5,176 nucleotides of DNA, from the NCBI GenBank assembly GCA_004552115.1, contig SFPH01000158.1, forward strand, positions 1-5,176. Reading direction: 5' to 3'. Positions 1 to 5,176 of the stretch are shown piece after piece. Source of the DNA: Bacteroidales bacterium (GTDB lineage: Bacteria > Bacteroidota > Bacteroidia > Bacteroidales > UBA932). Made by a program: the position numbers and the translations under genes. How positions within the stretch are numbered: the stretch's first letter is position 1; each line of letters opens with the position of its first letter. Under the pieces are notes generated by a model. It was not told the origin of the DNA, searched no databases, and was given only the letters and a program-made list of their open reading frames with translations.

Positions 1-2621
1 ATAAGGTTCTGAATCACAGCTTCATAGCTCGTGAGATTCTCGTCTCCGGCAAAGTCGGAGAAGCCGCTTGGATAGCCGGCGTTGAGTGCCGTCGCGGTGC
101 CGGGCCACATTGTGCTGTCATACTCCCAGGAGAGGGCATTCTCCGCACCGAGGCGAACTATTTCGTCAGTGACAGCGAGCAGATGCGGGTAGAGAGCGGA
201 CCATCTCGACTTGACCATTCTCACGAACTCAGGATCGTTCATCAGCAGAGGATACCACAGGCAAGGCTGCTGGTTCTCCTTGTAGCCTCCGGACTTGCTG
301 ACCTTCGACGAAGCACTCAGGAATGCATCATAGGACTTCACTCTGCTGGATCCCATCTGCTGTGCATTGGTAGGATTCTGGAAGGTGCCGCGGTCAAAGT
401 CCCACACCGGACCGGCGTGCAGCTTGTCAGTGCCGCCATTGTAATAAGAATACAGCGACCTCGGCTCCGTGTATTCCCTGTTCATCGCAAGCTCCACGAC
501 GAACCACTGGTCAATAAACGAAGGAATATCAATGAGTTTCGAATATGCTGCAAAATCGCCTTTCTTGATTGCGTCCTCGATGGCCTGGATCTTTGCCCCG
601 ATTTGCGATGCATAATCAGCAGGAAGCACGTCGTCCTTCAGCTGCCAGGTGATTCCGCGGCTCGTGATGCCCTTGTAGTTCTCATCCTGCATGACGTCGA
701 ACTCGACCAGATAGCCGCAATCCTCGAAGCTGGAACTGAGGCCGTCAGCCACCAGATCCTCATAGCAATCATTGATATTCAAGCGTTTGCTTCCAATCTT
801 GATCTGCTCGCAGAGGAGGTAGTTGCCCACGTGGCGTCCGTCGATCACGAGTTCAACGCTCTTGCCGGACGGATTCCATACCATGCCCTCGTCAATGCTC
901 TCCGCCTTCCAGGCCTCCGTCGTGGCCTTCGCCGCAGCGAAACCTACCAGATTGCGTATCATCGAGCGGTCCAGCCAGTTGGCCAGAAGACACCAGCGCT
1001 TGTGGGTCGGCATTCCAAGTATCGGCCGCTTTGCGGTCAGCTTGACTGCGAAAGGCTTCTTCGGAAGCTTCTGTGTGGAATTGCCACGGAGCCTGACACC
1101 GCAGTTTGTGGTAGCCATATCCACGCTTCCGTCAGCATTGTAAACGGTCATCCTGTCGTCCGCGACCCATTCGGTATCCTTGCCGCGGACCATTAAGTCC
1201 ACGAATTGGTTCAGCAGTGTGCCGCCGATGTTGGAGTTTCCGATGTTTAATCCGCCAGTATATTTTTTGCTGAAATCTCCGCTGCCGCTCTGCTCAATAA
1301 CCACCACCGGCAGTCCGGTGTTGCGTATTGCAATGTCATAAGTCCTTGTCAGTCCGTCCTTTGTGACGGTGAGAGAGGATGCGTGCGCCCAGTCCACCTC
1401 CGTCTTTCCGCTCTCCAGCACTGTACCGTCCACAGACACTTCAGCCCCTGCTGTCGCGGTGAACTGCGGCACAAGATTGAAGTTGTAAAGGTAAGGAATG
1501 ACGAGGCTGACATTGTTGCCTTCAATTGTGGCAGCGTGTTCGGTGACAGTCTTGAATGAAGATGAGTAACTTGAAGATGAAGCAGTCGTGACAAGCTGTT
1601 TGTCAAGAAGTTTCCCGGCATTGTCGGAAACGGTGAACTTCAGGGCGGAAAGCTCAGGCAATGAAGTCACCTTCGGCGTCTCGCCGAACTGTTCCGCCAT
1701 CTTCGCAGCCAGGGAAGTGAAGGACATAGGGAAATCGTAAATGAATCCCCGCTGCAGATCGCGCTGGAACTTCACCTTGAACTGCACTGAGTAGTCCGAA
1801 AGGTTGAATGTCAGGACAAGGATATCGCCCTCCTTGACATCCGGGATCAATGTGATGTAAGCGGTGTACGAACGCCCTGCAGAAAGAGCCGGAGAGCCTT
1901 CCATCTCAAGCGTTATCACATTGTCGGTCCCGTCCTGCGCATCTCCTCCAGTCATAGTATAGCTGCCCGTAGTCGCATCGAATGTGAACTGTCCGTTGAT
2001 TCTTCTCACAGAGCCGTCCTCTGCCACAACCTGCATCCTGACGCTGTGCAGATTCTGTCCGGCAAATTCGGATCCGTCGGCGGAAAAGCTGAGCTTTCCC
2101 ATGGAGAACAGCTGCTTCAACGTGAAACGGTAACCGTCCTCCGAACTGTTGTCCGACTTCCTGCTGCCGTACTTCCAGTCGTAACCGAGGCGCTTCGAGG
2201 CAATGTCATATCTCTGCACACTGCCCACCTCGCCCTTCAGTCTTGTCGGAGCAAGTCTATCATTTTCAGCAGTATATGGATAATATGCATATTCCGGCAC
2301 AGTGCTCATCGTGCCTGCGAACACAGCATTCTTCACGTTCGCATCCGAATTGCTCACGAAACGGGCATTCTCAGTGCCCGACTCGCTGAACACTCCGATG
2401 CTGTCATTCGGGGACCACAAGAGTCCCGTCACGCCATCGCGATACACTGTCGGGTCAATGCAGGTGCGGGTCTCGGCCCCGCCGTCGTCAATGACGGCCG
2501 TTATGAACGTATCTCTGCCAATGATTTCATTCTCGGCAATGTCGGCGCAGGAAGCCATCATGGCTCCTGCAATGAGGGAGAGCAGCGCCAGGGCTGCCCT
2601 ATCGAATGTTTTTCCAGTCAT
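1..2621 (-). CDS. Fimbrillin-like module / CotH kinase family surface lipoprotein, C-terminus off the window
   Basis: The frame is open from ATG at 2621 to the window edge: 873 residues and no stop. The start is chosen because it is followed at once by a lipoprotein signal peptide (hydrophobic LALLSLIAGAMM) with lipobox MASC and lipidated Cys25, so the product should be anchored in the outer membrane. Residues ~40-310 form a fimbrillin-like beta module (TRTCIDPTVY, GLLWSPNDSIGVF, YYPYT, YITLIPD, GFIYDFPMSF) paralogous to that of the upstream lipoprotein. Residues ~320-435 resemble a cadherin-like or Ig-like beta-sandwich ending LTVTKDGLTRTYDIAI. Residues ~455-873 match the CotH atypical kinase family: RLRGNSTQKLPKKPFAVKL (~510-528), WCLLANWLDRSMIRN (~543-557), VELVIDGRHVGNYLLCEQIK (~589-608) and GPVWDFDRG (~737-745, Asp741/Asp743 probably metal-binding). 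CotH kinases phosphorylate secreted proteins; the substrate here is unknown. Family comparison suggests only a few tens of residues are missing. The gene lies 24 bases after the EEP gene, so it is probably co-transcribed with it. Confidence 0.9.
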   Translation of the reverse strand, partial: MTGKTFDRAALALLSLIAGAMMASCADIAENEIIGRDTFITAVIDDGGAETRTCIDPTVYRDGVTGLLWSPNDSIGVFSESGTENARFVSNSDANVKNAVFAGTMSTVPEYAYYPYTAENDRLAPTRLKGEVGSVQRYDIASKRLGYDWKYGSRKSDNSSEDGYRFTLKQLFSMGKLSFSADGSEFAGQNLHSVRMQVVAEDGSVRRINGQFTFDATTGSYTMTGGDAQDGTDNVITLEMEGSPALSAGRSYTAYITLIPDVKEGDILVLTFNLSDYSVQFKVKFQRDLQRGFIYDFPMSFTSLAAKMAEQFGETPKVTSLPELSALKFTVSDNAGKLLDKQLVTTASSSSYSSSFKTVTEHAATIEGNNVSLVIPYLYNFNLVPQFTATAGAEVSVDGTVLESGKTEVDWAHASSLTVTKDGLTRTYDIAIRNTGLPVVVIEQSGSGDFSKKYTGGLNIGNSNIGGTLLNQFVDLMVRGKDTEWVADDRMTVYNADGSVDMATTNCGVRLRGNSTQKLPKKPFAVKLTAKRPILGMPTHKRWCLLANWLDRSMIRNLVGFAAAKATTEAWKAESIDEGMVWNPSGKSVELVIDGRHVGNYLLCEQIKIGSKRLNINDCYEDLVADGLSSSFEDCGYLVEFDVMQDENYKGITSRGITWQLKDDVLPADYASQIGAKIQAIEDAIKKGDFAAYSKLIDIPSFIDQWFVVELAMNREYTEPRSLYSYYNGGTDKLHAGPVWDFDRGTFQNPTNAQQMGSSRVKSYDAFLSASSKVSKSGGYKENQQPCLWYPLLMNDPEFVRMVKSRWSALYPHLLAVTDEIVRLGAENALSWEYDSTMWPGTATALNAGYPSGFSDFAGDENLTSYEAVIQNL

Positions 2622-2645
2622 GATCAGGTAGTTTCAGGGGTATTG

Positions 2646-3500
2646 TCATTCTGCTGACACGGTCGCTGCAGCGGCCACGGTCTTTGTCCACTCGAAGGTG
2701 GTCACCACCGGGAAGTGGTCTGAATAGCCGACATCCTTCGTGTAGGATATTGACTGGTTCGAGTTATATTTTGTATTCCCGCTGGTATTCGCGCCGTTCG
2801 CGTCCTCGACCATAACACCGGAGTACGAAACGCTCGAAGTGCTCTTCCTGAAATTGTCCACGTCGTTCATATGGGCGGTCGCCTTCAGCTGCACCTCCGC
2901 ACCCGGAACGTTGATGTACCAGATCTTGTCAACCACCTCGCCCTTCTGATTGTCGGCGCATAAGATATCATTCTCCTTATCTCCCGCAAATGCGAACCTG
3001 GTCATCAGCGAGAGGCTGTTCCACTGAGGATAGACTCCGCCGCGATGGAACTCGACCCAAGGGTCTGATACTGTATAGCCTGCGTTGCTGTCGTACGCCG
3101 CAACCACGTCGAGGAAGTTGGTCTTGATGTCGTGGCGGGTGTAACGCATATTGGTGTCGCCCATGATTATGGCCGGACGCTTGTTGGCCTTCGCCTTCTC
3201 AAGCACATAGTCGCGGAGCTGGCGAAGCTGGCTCAGCACCGCCTTTACGTAGGCATTGCTCTCGGTGTTGCCGCTGCCGCTGTAGGTGTTCATGTGGGTG
3301 ATATACACGTCGATGACAACATTGTCAGTCGCATCCACGGTCACCACATAGTGGCGGAATCCCTTCTTGATGCAGGTGTTGGCGCCGCTCGTAAGGCCAC
3401 CCTCCGCATCGTTGTATTGTATATATTTCTCGCCTGTCGCACTGGTCGTGCTGGTGCGCCAGAAGAAATTCAGGCCGTCGGTGTCGGCGGTAGATGTCAA
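2646..3500 (-). CDS. C-terminal part of EEP (sphingomyelinase/DNase I-like) phosphodiesterase domain
   Basis: This frame has 284 residues if counted from TTG at 3500. It stays open back to 3542 and there encodes GAHGTWRGSVSSAQL, which fits the family, so the TTG is probably an internal Leu codon rather than a start. No signal peptide precedes it. The EEP signatures are in order (numbered from the TTG): TDGLNFFW near the start; VYITHMN, with His69 at the catalytic-His position; IIMGDTN, with Asp115 and Asn117 of the GDxN motif; EVVDKIWYI (Asp191); and SDHFPVV, with the final Asp261-His262 pair. These are the hallmarks of the metal-dependent phosphodiesterases that include neutral sphingomyelinases and DNase I. 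The set of residues is complete apart from what lies upstream of the frame break. The substrate cannot be told from sequence; a phospholipid head group or nucleic acid are both possible. The TGA stop lies 24 bases before the CotH lipoprotein start. Confidence 0.8.
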   Translation of the reverse strand: MTSTADTDGLNFFWRTSTTSATGEKYIQYNDAEGGLTSGANTCIKKGFRHYVVTVDATDNVVIDVYITHMNTYSGSGNTESNAYVKAVLSQLRQLRDYVLEKAKANKRPAIIMGDTNMRYTRHDIKTNFLDVVAAYDSNAGYTVSDPWVEFHRGGVYPQWNSLSLMTRFAFAGDKENDILCADNQKGEVVDKIWYINVPGAEVQLKATAHMNDVDNFRKSTSSVSYSGVMVEDANGANTSGNTKYNSNQSISYTKDVGYSDHFPVVTTFEWTKTVAAAATVSAE

Positions 3501-4714
3501 TTGGGCAGAAGATACGCTTCCCCTCCAGGTGCCGTGGGCACCTCACTGGCGGCAATGATATCCCAGCCGAGATTGTTGGCGATTCCTGCCATTGTCGTAG
3601 TGCCGCTTGAACCGGGACCATCACCATTGATTGTGATAAGACCTATCTTCTGCGGCAAGCCGTCAACGTTGAAAGCGCAGGCTGTGAATGTGCCGGTAGT
3701 TACCGTAGGCTGAGGGTCGGTAGAGCCGCCTTCACCTGAGCCACCTTCGCCGGAGCCGCCGTCGCCTCCTGTTGATATTTCCTCGATAACAGGATCGGTG
3801 CCGTAGGCAGCCTGCATCTTCGCTGCCAATTCCGTCAGCGTCATCGGGAAATCATAGATATATCCGGAAGCCAACGACTTCAGGCAAGGGACCTCAAAGA
3901 CTGCCTTGTGCTTGTCAGTCGTGATGGTAATGGTGATTTTGTCACCCACTACAATGTTAGGAATCAGGGTAATATATCCCGTGTACTTTTTCCCTGAAGA
4001 AAGCACGGCTTCGTCGCTCCATTCCATCGTAGTGGCATCAGCCGCAACTTTCGTGAGCGAATATGATCCATCGGCTGCGCTGAATGTGAAGTCGCCGTTT
4101 ATCGCGCGGACCTCGTTACCCTCGCTGCCGTTAGTCGCCTTTATCGACACGCTCTTGAGGCTCTCGCCCTCAACCGCCGAGCCGGTCGCATCCACAACCA
4201 CCTTGGCCATAGCGAAAAGCGACTTCATCTTGAACTTGTAGGAATCCCCTTCCGCAGTGATGGATGTTCCGTACTTCCAATCGTCTGAAAGAAGGCCGTC
4301 AGCTGCGCTGAAATTCTGGACTGCGCTGACCTTTCCGGTCAGGGCGTCATAGGCCTTGCCGGCATTGGCATCCGTATATGGATAGTAGCAGTACTGCGGA
4401 ACCTCGCCGTCAGCCAATGTGCCGGAGAAAGTGGCGTTCGCAGCCTTTGCTGTGGACGTGTTTTCAAACTTGGCGTTCTGAGTGCCGCTGCTGCCATAGA
4501 CTCCGAGAAAGTCTTCCGGAGTCCAGAGAAGGCCCGTCACATTGTCCTTATAGACTGTCGGATCGATACAGGTCCTTGTAAGTTCGTCATTTTCAATGCT
4601 TGCAATAATTTCAGCATTGCCCCTGGACCGGGTTGGTTCAAGGGCGCTCTCATTGCAGGAAGCCAGAGCTGCACCCGCTATAAGCAGCATTCCGGCGAAT
4701 TCGTGGAATCTCAT
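3497..4714 (-). CDS. N-terminal part of fimbrillin-like / EEP-domain lipoprotein
   Basis: This frame has 405 residues from ATG at 4714. An in-frame TTG at 4747 is possible but lies in the terminator T-tract. The ATG is preferred because it directly precedes a lipoprotein signal peptide (MRFHEFAGMLLIAGAALASC, lipidated Cys20). Residues ~40-305 are a fimbrillin-like beta module (TRTCIDPTVYK, GLLWTPEDFLGVY, YYPYT, GYITLIPN, GYIYDFPMTL), closely paralogous to the module in the CotH gene downstream. Residues 316-331 are a GGSGE-repeat linker. Residues ~341-391 open an EEP domain: FTACAFNVDGLPQ, with Asn349 as the expected metal/phosphate-site Asn, then GPGSSGT and GWDIIAASE, with Glu391 as the expected metal-binding Glu. 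The last 14 residues (VPTAPGGEAYLLPN) look out of frame and are not EEP-like. Alone, this product would be an anchored fimbrillin-like module with no complete enzyme. Confidence 0.85.
   Translation of the reverse strand: MRFHEFAGMLLIAGAALASCNESALEPTRSRGNAEIIASIENDELTRTCIDPTVYKDNVTGLLWTPEDFLGVYGSSGTQNAKFENTSTAKAANATFSGTLADGEVPQYCYYPYTDANAGKAYDALTGKVSAVQNFSAADGLLSDDWKYGTSITAEGDSYKFKMKSLFAMAKVVVDATGSAVEGESLKSVSIKATNGSEGNEVRAINGDFTFSAADGSYSLTKVAADATTMEWSDEAVLSSGKKYTGYITLIPNIVVGDKITITITTDKHKAVFEVPCLKSLASGYIYDFPMTLTELAAKMQAAYGTDPVIEEISTGGDGGSGEGGSGEGGSTDPQPTVTTGTFTACAFNVDGLPQKIGLITINGDGPGSSGTTTMAGIANNLGWDIIAASEVPTAPGGEAYLLPN
3722..3769 (-). repeat. Gly/Ser/Glu linker repeat in the EEP lipoprotein
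   Basis: This short degenerate direct repeat encodes GGDGGSGEGGSGEGGS (residues 316-331). The GGSGE unit occurs twice in tandem with different synonymous codons. It marks the boundary between the fimbrillin-like module and the EEP domain and is probably a flexible tether. The repeat is the kind of tract where module exchange or slippage could occur. Confidence 0.8.
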
Positions 4715-4745
4715 AGAATATGTAAAATTGGTCAGTATTCTTCCC

Positions 4746-4791
4746 AAAAAGGAAAAAGGACGGACTGGAGTCGAAACTCCAATCTGTCCTT
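4746..4791 (-). terminator. Rho-independent terminator after the PI-PLC-like gene
   Basis: Read on the minus strand, a 16-base arm AAGGACAGATTGGAGT, a TTCG loop and a 16-base arm ACTCCAGTCCGTCCTT (4791-4756) pair with one A-C mismatch and one G-U wobble. The T-rich run TTTTTCCTTTTT (to 4746) follows. The hairpin begins 7 bases after the TAA stop at 4799. Only 31 bases (4745-4715) separate its T-tract from the ATG of the next lipoprotein, and I see no convincing Bacteroidota -33/-7 promoter there. The downstream gene therefore depends on readthrough or on a promoter that overlaps the hairpin or lies before it. The plus-strand reading of the hairpin lacks a proper T-tract, so it is directional. 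Confidence 0.85.
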
Positions 4792-4798
4792 GGAAATG

Positions 4799-5176
4799 TT
4801 ATATTGCTTCACCGCCAGACAACACAGTTCCGTCATTTTCAGCAGTCGGTGTCACATCGCCGCCCGTCGAGCCGCCGGATGTTCCGGCATGCTTGAGGTA
4901 GAACTTCGAGTTCATCTCGATGATGGCCTTGATGATGTCTGCTCCGTGGTATTTGGCATTGTCACCATTACACTGGTTGAACATCACTATGCCGAGCGGG
5001 GATGGGTCAGTCTTGGCATTGATGGTATTAAGCAGCCAACTGTTCATCGTAGATGCGAAAGTGGTTGGAGACGGATTTTTCGAAGTACTGGATGTTGCCT
5101 GAGTACCACCGCAGTTGAAGTAGAACCAGACGTTGTGGTTGGAACGGTCATATACCTTCTTGGAGAATTCCATCAT
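4799..5176 (-). CDS. C-terminal end of a probable PI-specific phospholipase C-like secreted protein (5' end off the window)
   Basis: This is the last 125 residues of a gene that enters from beyond 5176. The Met codons at the very edge are probably internal, because the sequence opens directly in folded-domain sequence (VYDRSNHNVWFYFNCGG). The segment SPLGIVMFNQCNGDNAKYHGADIIKAIIEMNSKFYL resembles the end of the X-domain TIM barrel in bacterial phosphatidylinositol-specific phospholipases C, as I remember Bacteroidales members (PLGIVMMDF, then a gap, then an AIIxxNxKF helix). The catalytic histidines would lie upstream and cannot be seen, so the enzyme call is tentative. After residue ~97 comes a low-complexity Gly/Ser/Thr tail (GTSGGSTGGD) ending LSGGEAI. 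A strong terminator follows the TAA. The neighbouring genes suggest that the missing N-terminus could carry a lipoprotein signal and a fimbrillin-like module, but that is a guess. Confidence 0.6.
   Translation of the reverse strand: MMEFSKKVYDRSNHNVWFYFNCGGTQATSSTSKNPSPTTFASTMNSWLLNTINAKTDPSPLGIVMFNQCNGDNAKYHGADIIKAIIEMNSKFYLKHAGTSGGSTGGDVTPTAENDGTVLSGGEAI

Larger units (their letters stand above)
2646..4714 (-). pseudogene. Fimbrillin-like / EEP phosphodiesterase lipoprotein locus, interrupted by a frame break
   Basis: The two overlapping minus-strand frames here together make one gene. The upstream frame ends in the first third of an endonuclease/exonuclease/phosphatase domain, and the downstream frame carries the rest of the same domain with no sign of decay. 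They connect near 3534-3546: the upstream frame reads GWDIIAASE (Glu391, codon 3544-3542), and the downstream frame reads GAHGTWRGSVSSAQL from 3542. Relatives as I remember them have about 15 residues between these points (a DFNYH-type segment), and neither frame has them. A deletion of 3n+1 bases is the simplest reading. Intact, the protein would be about 700 residues. It could be a true pseudogene, a recent strain-level mutation or an assembly error; the intact 3' part favours a recent event or an error. Confidence 0.75.

Noticed and set aside
183..1196. Long plus-strand open frame (337 codons) opposite the CotH gene
   Set aside because: It is codon-register antisense to the CotH frame, where stops appear only if the real gene uses TTA, CTA or TCA. 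The translation has no recognisable motif, while the minus strand gives clear CotH motifs.
1349..1621. Minus-strand open frame of 90 codons in another phase within the CotH gene
   Set aside because: It lies wholly inside the continuous CotH lipoprotein frame and its composition is not protein-like.
2046..2657. Plus-strand open frame of 203 codons across the start of the CotH gene
   Set aside because: It is in the same antisense register. It covers the lipoprotein signal and fimbrillin-like module of the real gene and shows no domain of its own.
3497..3545. Programmed -1 frameshift, or stop-start coupling (TTGA overlap at 3500-3497), as the way to make a full EEP protein
   Set aside because: No slippery heptamer is seen at the junction. 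The TTG falls in the middle of family-like sequence (SSAQLTSTADTDG). Frame shifting alone would still lack the ~15 residues expected after the metal-binding Glu.
3132..3713. Plus-strand open frame of 193 codons opposite the EEP domain
   Set aside because: It is a shadow of the EEP frame in the antisense register, and the minus strand carries the catalytic GDTN and SDH motifs.
4715..4747. Upstream TTG start at 4747 for the EEP lipoprotein
   Set aside because: It begins inside the terminator T-tract and would place 11 extra residues before an otherwise normal signal peptide that starts at ATG 4714.

Overview
The window comes from a Bacteroidota genome, most likely a gut or oral Bacteroidales. 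The evidence is two lipoproteins with signal peptidase II lipoboxes, both carrying N-terminal fimbrillin-like modules typical of this phylum. The Shine-Dalgarno sequences are weak or absent, and the coding sequence is moderately GC-rich. Genus cannot be fixed from the sequence; an Alistipes-like or related lineage is only a guess. All genes lie on the minus strand, so transcription runs from high to low coordinates.

In order of transcription: (1) 5176-4799 is the C-terminal 125 residues of a gene that starts outside the window, probably a PI-specific phospholipase C-like protein. A strong intrinsic terminator (4791-4746) follows it. (2) 4714-2646 is a lipoprotein with a fimbrillin-like module, a Gly/Ser/Glu linker and an endonuclease/exonuclease/phosphatase (EEP, sphingomyelinase/DNase I-like) domain. 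Its frame is broken near 3534-3546, which leaves an N-terminal ORF (4714-3497) and a C-terminal ORF (from 3500 or earlier down to 2646). (3) 24 bases further on, 2621-1 is a large lipoprotein with a paralogous fimbrillin-like module, a cadherin-like beta-sandwich and a CotH-type kinase domain. It runs off the window without a stop codon.

The notable theme is modular. Two adjacent lipoproteins share the same ~260-residue N-terminal module, including a nearly identical block CIDPTVY(K/R)DxVTGLLW, but carry different phosphoryl-transfer or phosphodiesterase domains. The upstream neighbour also looks like a phosphodiesterase. The locus therefore reads as a set of cell-surface lipoproteins that present different phospho-enzymes on a common scaffold or assembly module. 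Their substrates are unknown and a shared function is inference.

Non-coding sequence is limited to 24 bases (2622-2645) and 84 bases (4715-4798). I see no RNA genes, CRISPR arrays or mobile elements. The long plus-strand open frames are antisense shadows.
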